64,000 nucleotides of DNA from Candidatus Vondammii sp. HM_W22 (GCF_022530855.2 NZ_CP099567.1:1550001-1614000), one strand, 5' to 3'. Counted from the first letter of the stretch, positions 9,044 through 19,283 are shown. The notes: generated from the sequence alone by a model not told the origin. Translations and numbers: made by a program.

Positions 9044-11395
9044 TTATACCTTTTTGGTTTTATCCTTTTTTTGCACCCGCTTCTTCGCCATCTTCTTTTT
9101 CGCCTTTTCCTGTTTTTTCTGAGATACCGGTTTTTCAGATACAGTGGCAGATGTTTTTTTCCGGCTACGTCTTCGACTACGGCGGGGTTTGTCAGCACTT
9201 GGGGTTGCATCAGTATCCAGCACAAAATCGATCTTCCGGTCATCCAGATTGACGGCGGCAACCTGAACCCGCATTGAATCACCCAACCTGAAAATTCGCC
9301 CGGAACGCTCACCGGTCAAACGGTGCCCAACCGGATCGAAGTGGTAATAGTCATGATTCAGAGCCGTAATATGCACCAAGCCATCCACATAGATCTCATC
9401 CAGCTCCACAAAAATACCGAATGAGGTGACACTGGTAATGATGCCGTCAAACAAATCACCGATCTTATCCATCATATATTCGCACTTGAGCCAGGATGCA
9501 ACATCCCGGGTTGCCTCATCGGCTCTGCGCTCGGTGGATGAACAGTGCTCTCCCAACCCCTGGAGATCATGTTGGGTGTAGGTGAAATCCTCCGCAGTGC
9601 CACTGATCAGTAGATGCTTGATAGCACGGTGAACAATCAAATCCGGATAACGCCTGATGGGTGAGGTAAAATGGGCATAGGCCGGAAAAGCCAAACCAAA
9701 GTGCCCCTGATTCTCAGCACTATAGACTGCCTGAGAGAGTGACCTTAATAAAACTGTCTGGATCAAATGGGCGTCAGGCCGACCTTTCACAGACTCCAAC
9801 AGATCGGCATAGTCCTTGGTCTGAGGTTTCTCGCCACCGGGAAGCTTCAATGCCAACTCACCAAGAAACTCCTTCAGATTAAGCAGTTTTTCAGCCTTGG
9901 GCCCTTCATGGTTGCGGTAAAGAGCTGGCAATTTCTTGCGTAGCAACAACCTTGCAGCTGCCACATTGGCCGCCAGCATGCACTCTTCAATAATACGATG
10001 GGCATCGTTGCGCTCCAGCGGCACAATACGCTCCACCTTATGTTCATCGTTAAACAGGATACGGGTTTCTGTCGTGTCAAAATCGATAGCGCCCCTTACG
10101 CTTCTGGAGGTGTGCAGCACATCATAGAGGGTGTAGAGCTCATGCAGATGAGGCAGCAGATCAGCATGCTTTTTACAAAGCTCAGGATCCCCTTCTATCA
10201 GCATATCAGCCACCTCATTGTAGGTGAGCCGTGCATGGGAACGCATCACCGCTTCATAGAACCGCGAACGGGCAATATTACCCTCTTTACTGATATAGAG
10301 ATCGCAGACCATGCAGAGGCGGTCAATCTCAGGGTTCAGTGAGCAGAGGCCATTGGAAAGCACCTCCGGCAGCATGGGGATAACGCGGTCGGGAAAATAG
10401 ACCGAGTTGCCCCGCTCCCGTGCCTCCTTATCCAGGGCGCTGCCGGGCATCACATAGCTGGATACATCGGCAATGCAAACCAATAAACGCCACCCGTTTG
10501 GCTTGGCTTCGCAGTAAACGGCATCGTCGAAGTCACGGGCATCGGCACCATCGATTGTAACCAGAGCAAGATCGCGCAGATCCACCCGACCCTTCTTCGC
10601 TTTTTCCGGTACTTTTTTACCGAGATGGCTGATTTCAGACTCGACGGCACCCGGCCACTCAACTGGTAGCTCATGGGTACGGATAGCGACATCCGTCTCC
10701 ATTCCCGGCGCCATATGCTCTCCCAGCACTTCCACAATACGGCCGATAGGCTGGGTGCGTTTGGTGGGCTGCTCAACAATCTCCGCTACCACCATCTGGC
10801 CATGCCCGGCATTTTTCAGATCATCGCTAGGCACGACGATTTTCTGCTGGATGCGCTTATTGTCCGGCACCACAAAGCCAAGTCCATGTTCCAGATAGAG
10901 ACGGCCAACCACCTGGTGGTTGCCGCGCTCCAGTACCTCAACAACAGCGGCCTCTTTACGCCCCCGGTTGTCAACGCCAACCACCCTGACTACTGCCCTG
11001 TCGTCATGCAGCAGCACCCGCATCTGCCGGGGTGAGAGAAAGAGATCCCCCCCCCCCTCATCCGGCTTGAGAAAACCAAAACCATTACTGTGCCCGATCA
11101 CACGCCCTGCAATCAGATCCTTGCTGTTTACCAGACAGAAGCCACCCCGGCGATTACGCACCAGTTGGCCATCCCGCTCCATGGCATTAAGACGGCGGCG
11201 CAAGGCCTCCAAATCCTCTTCAGTCGACAGATCCAGCTCTTCTGCCAGCGCCGCCATTTTCATAGGAGCGGCTAACTCAGCAAGCTTCTCCACGATAAAT
11301 TCCCTGCTGGGAATTGGGTTCTCGTACTTATTCGCTTCTCTTCTCTTATATTGGTCCAGATCTCTGGCGGTTTTCTTACGTGTGCGCTTTGCCAC
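9044..11395 (-). CDS. rnr: Ribonuclease R
   Basis: 783 residues from a GTG at 11395, preceded by AGGA about 10 bases upstream; this gives MAKRTRKK, while longer frames reach back to 11491 without typical sequence. It is a 3'-5' exoribonuclease degrading structured RNA. Domains in order: winged helix (residues ~25-85), cold-shock domains (GFGFLKPDEGGG, LEHGLGFVVPDNK), the RNB catalytic domain with DGADARDFDDAVY (metal-binding Asp) near 275, S1 domain (FDGIITSVTSFGIFVELDE), and a Lys/Arg-rich tail. An 11-base poly-G tract lies in the first cold-shock domain. Downstream is rlmB. Confidence 0.97.
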   Translation of the reverse strand: MAKRTRKKTARDLDQYKRREANKYENPIPSREFIVEKLAELAAPMKMAALAEELDLSTEEDLEALRRRLNAMERDGQLVRNRRGGFCLVNSKDLIAGRVIGHSNGFGFLKPDEGGGDLFLSPRQMRVLLHDDRAVVRVVGVDNRGRKEAAVVEVLERGNHQVVGRLYLEHGLGFVVPDNKRIQQKIVVPSDDLKNAGHGQMVVAEIVEQPTKRTQPIGRIVEVLGEHMAPGMETDVAIRTHELPVEWPGAVESEISHLGKKVPEKAKKGRVDLRDLALVTIDGADARDFDDAVYCEAKPNGWRLLVCIADVSSYVMPGSALDKEARERGNSVYFPDRVIPMLPEVLSNGLCSLNPEIDRLCMVCDLYISKEGNIARSRFYEAVMRSHARLTYNEVADMLIEGDPELCKKHADLLPHLHELYTLYDVLHTSRSVRGAIDFDTTETRILFNDEHKVERIVPLERNDAHRIIEECMLAANVAAARLLLRKKLPALYRNHEGPKAEKLLNLKEFLGELALKLPGGEKPQTKDYADLLESVKGRPDAHLIQTVLLRSLSQAVYSAENQGHFGLAFPAYAHFTSPIRRYPDLIVHRAIKHLLISGTAEDFTYTQHDLQGLGEHCSSTERRADEATRDVASWLKCEYMMDKIGDLFDGIITSVTSFGIFVELDEIYVDGLVHITALNHDYYHFDPVGHRLTGERSGRIFRLGDSMRVQVAAVNLDDRKIDFVLDTDATPSADKPRRSRRRSRKKTSATVSEKPVSQKKQEKAKKKMAKKRVQKKDKTKKV

Positions 11396-11523
11396 AAGGC
11401 ATATCCTGTCAACTTGAATAATCCTGTATTGTACCGTTGACAAGCCCCCGATGTCGCTGTAAAGTTCGCGGCCTCTAGCGACAAGCGGCATGCAGCAATG
11501 TGCTGTCTTGCCGAAATGAGTAG

Positions 11524-11610
11524 GCCGAGGTGGTGAAATTGGTAGACACGCTAGCTTCAGGTGCTAGTGGGCTTTGGCCCATGGAGGTTCAAGTCCTCTC
11601 CTCGGCACCA
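11524..11610 (+). tRNA. tRNA-Leu (anticodon CAG)
   Basis: 87 nt including an encoded CCA. Acceptor stem GCCGAGG/CCTCGGC, anticodon stem CTAGC/GCTAG with loop TTCAGGT (anticodon CAG), a long variable arm (GTGGGCTTTGGCCCAT) as in class II leucine tRNAs, and T-loop GGTTCAAGTCC. It lies next to integrase remains, so it may have been an attachment site. Confidence 0.96.
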
Positions 11611-11741
11611 CTAATTCTCTGTAACCCCATCTTTTAAAAAGAAAAGACAGCTATCTGCGGGCGCACACGCACACCGTTGACACACTTTAACGCCGTGCTA
11701 TATCCTTCAATGCCTCGCATTATCACGCATGAGATCACGCA

Positions 11742-12704
11742 ATGGCGGCCTACAGGAAAACAGGTAAAGGCTGGAGAGCAGAAATCTGGCTGATTAAGGA
11801 ATCAGGAGATCAAAGGTATGGCCCAGTAAGACCCAGGCTACCGCATGGGCAATAAAAATTGAAGCTGATATTCTGGAAGGGGCTGTAGCTGGACCGGGCA
11901 ATAAAACAGTCTCCGACCTGTTGGATAGGTACGCTAGAAGAGGTATCAAGCAAGAAGAAAGGGGCTAAGTGGGAAAATATCCCGAATCAACCTCATGCAG
12001 CGCGATCCTATTGCCGCTGTACGGCTCGATATCCTTTCACCGCAGCACTTTGCAGACTGGCGCGATAGACGCCTGGAAACAGTCTCTAACGCGTCTGTTC
12101 GTCGTGAGTGGAATATCCTGCCAAGCGCCATGAATATCGCTGTCAGGGAATGGGAATGGATATCTAAGAACCCACTGCCAAAAGTAACCAAGCCACCGCC
12201 AACAAAAGCCAGAGAGCGGCTGATAACCCAGGATGAGATTGACCAGGTACTCTATGCCGCAGGGGATAATTACGATAACCTGATATCAAGAGCAGGACTG
12301 GCCTTCCTGTTTGCCATTGAAACCGGCATGAGGGCTGGAGAGATTGCCGGACTGAGAAAGGTCGATATTGATTTAAGTCAAAGAGTGGCGCATCTGCCAG
12401 AAACCAAAAACGGCACATACAAGAAACATCCCTCTGTCCACTGAAGCCGTACGCCTCCTCTCTTTGGTGGGTTCAGACTTCAAGCTGACATCTGACCAGA
12501 TTTCCTACCTGTTCAGAAAAATCAAGGGGCGGACACTCATTAAGAATCTGACATTCCACGACTCTAGGCATGAGGCGATTACCCGATTGGCTAAAAAGTT
12601 GGATGTATCTTGATCTGGCCAGAATGGTAGGTATCAGGGATTTAAAGACATTGATGGTGTACTACAACGAGTCAGCGCAGGAGATAGCCAAGCGCTTGAG
12701 CTAG
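11742..12704 (+). pseudogene. Tyrosine recombinase (phage/island integrase), multiply frameshifted
   Basis: Reading frames must be changed several times. Order: MAAYRKTGKGWRAEIW near 11742; an SAM-like core-binding segment with MQRDPIAAVRLDILSPQHFA at 11995; the catalytic domain with LFAIETGMRAGEIAGLRK (first Arg) near 12310; TFHDSRHEAITRLAKKLDV (His-x-x-Arg) near 12555; and LDLARMVGIRDLKTLMVYY (nucleophile Tyr) ending RLS at 12704. Breaks are near 11830, 11965, 12425 and 12610. It lies 130 bp past tRNA-Leu in the tRNA direction, the classic place for an integrase of an island using the tRNA as att site. Confidence 0.85.
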
Positions 12705-12891
12705 TCGTTTACTTCCCCCAGTGCTATAATAACCCCGGCACCGCGCCAGTATGGGGTTCTGGGGACATTCCGTCCTAAAGTGACACTTATCGCTACAGCC
12801 CACGCCTCATAAGGCTTCTAGAGGTGCCTTAATTTTCGAAATCACTGCAATATCCCAATTATAGTAATATTCCGGCTTTTACGAGAAGCCT

Positions 12892-13104
12892 ATGCCTTAT
12901 AAAGAACGCCTGACCGTACTCCACGAAGCAGAAATTAACGATTTATATGGCGTTCCCAGCCTGTCACTGGAAGAAAAACGTATCAGTTTTACTCTGAATG
13001 ATCTGGAGCAGGACGTTATTAAATCCATCAGGGATCGCAATCATAAATGCTATGCTATTGCTCTGCTGGGTTACTTTAAGATCAAGCCCATTCAGCTCAA
13101 TCCG
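12892..13104 (+). pseudogene. Tn3-family transposase, N-terminal fragment
   Basis: Starts MPYKERLTVLHEAEINDLYG, then LSLEEKRISFTLNDLE and HKCYAIALLGYFKIKPIQL, the N-terminal DUF4158 part of Tn3-type transposases (about 70 residues of ~1,000). The frame beyond 13104 is antisense to an IS256 remnant, so the gene was cut there. Confidence 0.8.
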
Positions 13105-13640
13105 GCCTACGCTGTTGTCATTCGGAAAACCGCCCTTGGCTTTTGTCAGTTTCCGGAATTATCGATGCACTGCTTCAATAGAGTTAGTCGTATAAATAAC
13201 TCGACGAATGTCCCCGGGGTATCGTTCACCCCCCGATTTTGTAAATCACTCAGTATGCCCAACCAGAAATCAGCGCCCTCACTTTCGGACAGGTATAACC
13301 CCAACACTTCTTTTTTGCCTTCAATATTCGGCCCAAGAACGGTATAAACAGCGCGATTTTGGTAGCGGCCTTGAGCCCTTTACTTTGTAGTGAATTGCGT
13401 CCAGCCAAACAAGAAAGGATAATGCGAATCCAGTGGGCGCTGTTGCTAGGCTTTTACAGTATCGATTATTTTGTCGGTTATCGCTTTGATTGCTGCGGTA
13501 GAGACCGAGATGCCATAGAGATCATGGACAATGTTCACTGATATCGGAATAACTCAAGCTCCGGCCATACATCGACAAGATCCTGGTTTCAATCTCATCG
13601 CTGACACTGGTTTGATGCTTCTTAATAATTTGGGGCTCAG
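13105..13640 (-). pseudogene. IS256-family transposase, internal remnant
   Basis: Minus-strand frames give PQIIKKHQTSVSDEIETRIL, SMYGRSLSYSDISEH, then after frameshifts YTVLGPNIEGKKEVLGLYLS, ESEGADFWLGILSDLQNRGV, and after a deletion YTTNSIEAVH, FRKLTKAKGGFPND. These are consecutive blocks of IS256 mutator-type transposases. The DG(L/I) catalytic region is deleted. Confidence 0.85.
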
Positions 13641-14214
13641 CTTAGCGGCAACCAGTACGCGGCTCTTTCTTTCCACATGGGTGGCAATGCCACCTGAGCC
13701 CTTAGCTCCCCCAACACTATCACCTTCCCAGTGACCAAAGCGACAACGGTTGCCAATACTCAAAGAGCGATCATGGATGCTGACACGATTGTGTACAAAC
13801 CACGTCCAATCCCGTATTGCTGCTGTCTTAGACGCTTTTTGTGCCGCCTCAGCAGATGTTGGTACAAAGAACCGCCCTGTGCCGCATCCTCGTATATCCA
13901 TCGATAGATACCTTCTGGGCTAATTCGCAGGCGGGCACTTCGAAGATGATCCAGCTTGAGGCGTCCAACCATTGTTTCCTGTGACCAACCCCCCCGTAAC
14001 TACTCAATGACACAATGCAATCGCACGTTCCTGCGCAAACTCATCCTAGTAACAGGCCATGAGTCGACCATTGCGTTTCACTTCACGTGAGATGGTGTGA
14101 TGACGAACCAAACGACGACCAATATCTCGATAACTTAAACGCCAATGTAAAAGGTGCATAAGCATAGGCGTTCTTTTGCACTAAAATGACGACAAGAGAT
14201 GGTTTGTGGTGCAT
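13641..14214 (-). pseudogene. IS30-family transposase, N-terminal two-thirds
   Basis: Starts at the ATG at 14214 (MHHKPSLVVILV), with a YRDIGRRLVRHHTISREVKR helix-turn-helix, then ISPEGIYRWIYEDAAQGGSL, HKKRLRQQQYG, RCRFGHWEGDSVGGAKGSGG and IATHVERKSRVLVAAKLS. Several stops and frame changes break it. Its distal end is replaced by the IS256 remnant near 13640. Confidence 0.85.
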
Positions 14215-14242
14215 TTTGGAGTTGAGAATCCACCTATCGCTG

Positions 14243-15910
14243 TCATGCCGCAACAACCTGCTCCATCTGCGCCCTGTTCAATGCAGATAAAACCGCTTTG
14301 AGCGAAGCACTGACGGTGTCGTGATCGAAGGATACGCCTGACACCCGCTCACCACCCACATTAAGCTGAACATAGGCCACTGCCTCTGCATCAGTGCCTT
14401 CGCCAATGGCATGTTCACTGTAATCGACAACATTAAGGTGTTGGCCGCTGTGACGAACCCAGGCATCGACAAATGCAGAGATAGCGCCCTCGCCTTCACC
14501 ATGCAGTTGTTGCTTGCTGCCGTTGTTAAGCACTGTGGCTTCGATCACATCACGACTGTCGTGATTCAATCGGTAGCCAAGCAGTTGCAACTGCTCCTGA
14601 TCAGGAATAAAGTACTGCAGAAACAGCCTGTGGATTTCACTACTCTCAATCTCACCGGTTTTCCGTTCACTGACCCGCTGAACCTGCTGAGCCAGCTCCA
14701 CCTGTATCCAGCGCGGCAGCCTGAGGCCATAGTCGCGCTCCAGCACAAATGCGACACCACCCTTGCCCGACTGACTGTTTACCCGAATTACCGCCTGATA
14801 GTCACGACCTAGGTCCTTTGGATCGATCGGCAGGTAAGCTACTTGCCAGGGTTTATCCGGTTGCTGCAGATGGAGACATTTATTAATTGCATCCTGATGA
14901 CTGCCGGAAAAGGCAGTATAAACCAGTTCGCCCACCCAGGGGTGCCTGGGGTGTACCGGCATGCCGGTACACTCTGTCGCCACCTGGATAATCTGATCCG
15001 GATTGGAGAGATCCAGTTGCGGGTTCACCCCCTGACTATAGAGGTTCATTGCCATGGTCACTATGTCGCAATTTCCCGTCCGCTCGCCATTCCCGAGCAG
15101 CGTGCCCTCAATCCGGTCAGCGCCGGCTAAAAGTGCCAGTTCGGCAGCACCGACGGCACAGCCCCGGTCATTATGGGTATGCACCGAGAGAATAATGCTG
15201 TCACGTCGGCTGATATGCGTGGCAAAGTACTCCACCTGATCTGCGAACAGGTTCGGTGTAGCGACTTCGACTGTGGCCGGCAGATTGATAATACAGGGGC
15301 GTTCCGGCGTTGGTTGCCACTCATCCAGCACTGCTTCACACACCTCTACCGCGTAATCCATCTCGGTACTGGTAAAGCTTTCCGGTGAATACTGGAACAC
15401 CCACTCAGTCTCGGGGTACTTCTCTGCCTCCTGGCGTAAAAGCTCAGCACCATGGCGGGCAATAGCAGTAATTCCCTCCTTGCCTTTCCCGAACACCCGT
15501 TCACGTTGCACGGTAGATACGGAGTTATAGACATGGACAATCGCCAGGCGCGCCCCTTTAAGGGATTCAAAAGTCCGGGCAATAAGCTCTTCCCTGGCCT
15601 GGACCAGTGCCTGTACCGTCACATCCTGAGGAATCCGGCCCTCCTCGATCAACCAGCGAACAAAATCATAGTCCGGCTGGCTGGCTGAGGGAAAACCGAT
15701 CTCGATCTCCTTAAAACCAAGCTCGACCAACAAATTCCAGAGCCGCCTCTTCTGCCCGACATTCATCGGTTCCAGCAGTGCCTGATTACCGTCACGCAGG
15801 TCAACACTGGCCCAGATAGGCGCTCGCTCAATAGCATGCTCCGGCCACTGGCGACTAGCTAACGGGACCGCAGGTGCGGGACGGTATTTGCGGTGGTCAA
15901 ACGGTTTCAC
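14243..15910 (-). CDS. leuA: 2-isopropylmalate synthase (long LeuA type)
   Basis: 555 residues, the class of longer 2-isopropylmalate synthases; first committed step of leucine synthesis (acetyl-CoA plus 2-oxoisovalerate). N-terminal TIM barrel with SVDLRDGNQALLEPM (catalytic Arg, metal Asp) near residue 36, VHTHNDRGCAVGAAELALLA near 245 (metal-binding His pair) and GNGERTGNCD. The C-terminal ~130 residues form the leucine-sensing regulatory domain. The GTG at 15910 is well placed after AAAGGAG. It is divergent from the Lrp-type regulator at 16202, which may control it. Confidence 0.95.
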   Translation of the reverse strand: MKPFDHRKYRPAPAVPLASRQWPEHAIERAPIWASVDLRDGNQALLEPMNVGQKRRLWNLLVELGFKEIEIGFPSASQPDYDFVRWLIEEGRIPQDVTVQALVQAREELIARTFESLKGARLAIVHVYNSVSTVQRERVFGKGKEGITAIARHGAELLRQEAEKYPETEWVFQYSPESFTSTEMDYAVEVCEAVLDEWQPTPERPCIINLPATVEVATPNLFADQVEYFATHISRRDSIILSVHTHNDRGCAVGAAELALLAGADRIEGTLLGNGERTGNCDIVTMAMNLYSQGVNPQLDLSNPDQIIQVATECTGMPVHPRHPWVGELVYTAFSGSHQDAINKCLHLQQPDKPWQVAYLPIDPKDLGRDYQAVIRVNSQSGKGGVAFVLERDYGLRLPRWIQVELAQQVQRVSERKTGEIESSEIHRLFLQYFIPDQEQLQLLGYRLNHDSRDVIEATVLNNGSKQQLHGEGEGAISAFVDAWVRHSGQHLNVVDYSEHAIGEGTDAEAVAYVQLNVGGERVSGVSFDHDTVSASLKAVLSALNRAQMEQVVAA

Positions 15911-16141
15911 AATCTACTCCTTTAAGTTAAATCGATATAGATCCGTTGGTGACGGAGTTCAGCCAATCTTCTGATGGAGGATGTAGCTTTGGCAGCCCTT
16001 GTGAGGCCAGCCTTAATGGCATCTGCCGGTTAAAACAGAAGCCTGAATCTATCCGCGGTAACGGATAAACATAGATTAAGCCAAACAGGCGGGCATTTGT
16101 TTGCTTAATTAACCCTAATTTCAATAAATATGTATTTTATC

Positions 16142-16188
16142 TTGCTAAATAAACTAATATATTGGCTATATATTGCTAATAAACTAAT
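16142..16188. promoter_or_regulatory. Paired near-identical 16-mers upstream of the Lrp-type gene
   Basis: TTGCTAAATAAACTAAT (16142-16158) and TTGCTAATAAACTAAT (16173-16188) are spaced 31 bp apart, about three helical turns, in a very AT-rich stretch just before the regulator start. Such phased AT-rich repeats fit an Lrp/AsnC autoregulatory operator. Function is inferred. Confidence 0.5.
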
Positions 16189-16201
16189 TAGAACACAATT
16201 T

Positions 16202-16666
16202 ATGAAGATTGATCGTTATGATCGCAGGATTCTAGAACTCCTGCAGCAGGATGGCCGAATCAGCAACCAGGATCTGGCCGAGCAGATCGGCCTCTCCCAG
16301 TCACCCTGCCTGCGTCGGGTCCGCGCCCTTGAGGAGAACGGGCTGATAACTGGCTACCGGGCACTGGTGGATGCAAAAATGCTGGGATTGAGCCTGCAGG
16401 CACTGATCCACATCTCGATGGACCGCCATACACCGGAGCGTTTCTCCAACTTTGATGCAACGGTAAAAGCGCTGCCAGAAGTACTGGAGTGTCTGCTGAT
16501 CACCGGGCAGGACGCCGATTATCAACTTAAAGTGATCGTACGGGATATGGAAGCATATCAATCGCTACTGCTGAATAAGATCACCCGCATAAAAGGTGTC
16601 ACCGGAGTTCACTCCAGTTTTGTCATGCGCCAAGTGGTGGACAGAACGGCAATTCCCCTGCCCTAA
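16202..16666 (+). CDS. Lrp/AsnC-family transcriptional regulator
   Basis: 154 residues from the ATG at 16202, which gives the canonical MKIDRYDRRILELLQQDGRI. The N-terminal winged helix is SNQDLAEQIGLSQSPCLRRV; the C-terminal RAM ligand-binding domain includes VLECLLITGQDADYQLKVI (the G-D-Y-x-L motif) near residue 105. An upstream ATG at 16130 adds 24 atypical residues. Lrp-type proteins sense amino acids; the divergent neighbour leuA and the phased repeats between them make leucine metabolism a plausible target, but this is inferred. Confidence 0.92.
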   Translation: MKIDRYDRRILELLQQDGRISNQDLAEQIGLSQSPCLRRVRALEENGLITGYRALVDAKMLGLSLQALIHISMDRHTPERFSNFDATVKALPEVLECLLITGQDADYQLKVIVRDMEAYQSLLLNKITRIKGVTGVHSSFVMRQVVDRTAIPLP

Positions 16667-16695
16667 GCGCCTGTATCAATACTATTTCTCCGCTT

Positions 16696-17058
16696 TCACA
16701 GAAAGCTACCCAAGGCAGTAAAAACGACGCCTCCCAGCAAAAACAACACCCCTGCCAGCATCAGCCTCCCTGTCATCAATGAAGGAACCAATGAGAAGCT
16801 TGTGGCTATTCCGCCCACAACAGCCCCATAGGCAATGACTTTTTCCCGGGAATAAAGCGCAGCCCCGATTCCCATCACCAGAAGAAATAGCGGGAGGCCA
16901 AAAGCCAGGGGTATAACTCTTCCGTATTCGGCGTGAAGAGGATGGCTCTTCGTCAAGAGTGTCAGCCCTGTTACAAAAAAGAGAAAAATCATCTGTGCCA
17001 GTAAGCCCAACACAATAATCGTTGCAACCCCTGCCAGGAGGGCTTTCCAGTGAACCAA
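16696..17058 (-). CDS. Small four-span membrane protein, unknown
   Basis: 120 residues with four hydrophobic segments (LLAGVATIIVLGLLAQMIFL, VIPLAFGLPLFLLVMGIGAA, VIAYGAVVGGIATSFSLV, LMLAGVLFLLGGVVFTALG). Starts at TTG (17058), preceded by GAGGAG 9 bases upstream. Convergent with the Lrp-type gene. No family recognised. Confidence 0.65.
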   Translation of the reverse strand: MVHWKALLAGVATIIVLGLLAQMIFLFFVTGLTLLTKSHPLHAEYGRVIPLAFGLPLFLLVMGIGAALYSREKVIAYGAVVGGIATSFSLVPSLMTGRLMLAGVLFLLGGVVFTALGSFL

Positions 17059-17404
17059 TGAAGTTACTCCTCAGCCTATCATGCAGAGTCCATACAACTG
17101 CGGTCAAGCGATTTTTCAGCAGACAACCGGAAAATGCAAATATTGCAAGTTCTCAGTAATACCCTACAGAACAGAGTATATGTAAGTGATTTTGGACTTC
17201 TTGAGAACGGCCCAAATACGGATTTATCTACTTGTTTCTGTTCTCCCAAATTGAGCAGTGGGTTACAGAAAATGGGCTAGGCTTATGAAGGTGAGGTGTA
17301 CAAATAGTCTTCTTATCGTCGGGCCGAGAATACCAACAACGCACTCCGTCTCTTGACGATATTCACTATATGTTAACCTAGCGCACATTTGTATATTGAT
17401 ATAA
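17059..17404. other. Intergenic stretch without a gene
   Basis: No supported reading frame. It holds the promoter side of the small membrane protein and the left flank of an IS5 copy. Confidence 0.5.
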
Positions 17405-18245
17405 GGGAGCCTCTAAAAACCTTCGCAAATAAGCGATGATAGTAACCAATTCAACCAACCATTGATAAAAGCCCTGCAACCGATTTTTTTTGGCCATCAA
17501 GGCCAACTTGAACTCCTTGAGCAACTGGGAGACCCGCTGCCAAAGCTGGAAAGGACCGTAGCCTAGGAGGCTTTTCGGGTATTGTTGGCTCTGTTTATAA
17601 AAACAGCGATCTCAGTAAAGGTGGGCGTCCACCTTACGATGCGGTACTGATGCTCAAGGTGTTGGTCCTACAGTATTTGTTCAATCTGAATGATGATCAA
17701 ATAGAGTCCTAAATTCTGGATTACTATAGCTTTTATCGATTTCTTTGGCTGAGCCAGGAAGGTAAAGTACCCGATGCCAAAACGATTCTGGTGTATCGTG
17801 AGCGCCTGAAAGAATGAGGCCTTGTTGATAAACTCTTTCCAAAGCTGTTGATCCAGATTGATGCAGCAGGCTCTAGTGTTCGCAAGGGACAGATTCGTAG
17901 ATTCCGTTATCGCTCCAGTACCCAAGCAACGTAATACGCGAAAGGAAAATAGGTAGATCAAAGCTGGGGACAGCCCTGAGGCATGGGGTGATAACAAATG
18001 CCGCCAGAAGAAGGCCCCCTGGACCATGAAGCATGGCAAAACCCACTATGGGTACAAAAGCCACATCAGAATAGATCGGCAGTACAAGGTCATTCGCAAG
18101 TACGTCATCGCATCAGCAGAAGTTCACGATTTTGCCCAGCAGGCCAATCGACTAGCGCGTAGCATCGGGCAGGGCAGCGTGAAGATACCGGGCTCTCCGG
18201 ATTTGCTAGAGACTATCGGGCTTTGTCAGGTTTTTAGAGATTCCC
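17405..18245 (+). mobile_element. IS5-family element (type A), decayed copy 1
   Basis: Left end GGGAGCCTCTAAAAACC at 17405; right end TTTTAGAGATTCCC at 18241-18245. The transposase is readable only in pieces (LEQLGDPLPKLERTV, GGRPPYDAVLMLKVLVLQYL, then a stop at 17710, MKHGKTHYGYKSH, QANRLARSIGQ, GSPDLLE). This is a short IS5-group transposase of which the window holds at least six copies. A deletion has removed the section between HGKTHYGYKSH and the C-terminus, so the element is dead. Confidence 0.85.
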
Positions 18246-18329
18246 TTAAGATCATAGCCGGAGAAATGGTGCACAATTCTGTGCGGTTGATAACGGTAAA
18301 GAATGTGCCTAGTTCAAGAAAATTGAAGA

Positions 18330-19283
18330 GGCCACAGGCATAAATGTTTACTTTGCTGATCCTTATTCCCCTGACGTATCACTTGGGAAGCGGGTCAATC
18401 AAGCGAACAACCCTGAGTCGAGCCAATCAAAATCTTTCTTCCGGTTTTTATGAAGAGCTCTTTGGGAAGTTATACGCACGCTGTCAAAGCGGCTCCCCCA
18501 GCCATAAATTCCGTTTTAAGAAGAAACTGTTTTCACTGGATGCTTCATTGCTTGATGTGTCGCTCAAGGTATTTCCTCAGGCTGAATACAATAAAATGAA
18601 AGGCGCCTACAAATTGCATATTGGGCTTGATCATGACGGTTTGATTCCAGCATTTGCAGCCGTTGCTTTGGGTAAAACTGGTGACTAAACACAGGCTAAA
18701 CTCACGAGTTTCCCTAAAGGCAGTGTGCTCGTCTTCGACAAGGGGTATGCCGACTACACCTGGCATAACCAGTTGACTGAAAAAGGAATATTTTTTGTCA
18801 CACGAATTCGGAGCAATACAAAATACCGTGTACTGGAACGACGAACAGTGAATAAATCACAGGGAATTACCAGCGACCAAATTATAGTACACTTCTGATC
18901 GGTCTAGAAAAAACAACCTGATGGCGGTCAGACGAGTCGGTTTTTATGATGCCAAAACCAATAAGCATAATGTCTTCATTACCAACCACCTTGACTGGTC
19001 AGCAAAGATTATTGCCGATATTTACAAGCAACGCTGGCAGGTTGAGTTGTTCTTTAAATGGATTAAGCAGAATCTCAAGATCAAAGCCTTTATGGGTAAC
19101 ACGGATAATGCTGTCATGACGCAGGTTTGGGTGGTGCTATGTATTTACCTGATACTGGCGTACTTAAAATTCCAGGCAAGAATCAGCCAAAGTCTTCAGC
19201 AGATGAGTCGACTGATCCATCTGGATTTATTTGCTAAGCGAGACTTGATACAGCTGTTTAGGCCCCGCCGGATCTGCAGATAG
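18330..19283 (+). pseudogene. IS4-family transposase (type A), decayed
   Basis: Frames 18344-18688 and 18921-19283 give LYARCQSGSPSHKFRFKKKL, FSLDASLLDVSLKVFPQAEY, KLHIGLDHDGLIPAFAAVAL, GSVLVFDKGYADYTWHNQLT, then IADIYKQRWQVELFFKWIKQ, the IS4 YREK catalytic motif. Stops at 18688 and about 18900 and a missing N-terminus show it is inactive. Confidence 0.85.

Noticed and set aside
13359-13734. Plus-strand frames as novel small genes
   Set aside because: They are the reverse strand of IS256 and IS30 transposase fragments that can be read block by block on the minus strand.
15927-16124. Possible leader peptide for leuA attenuation (minus strand, 65 codons)
   Set aside because: Leucine codons are not clustered and no terminator/antiterminator pair is evident before leuA.
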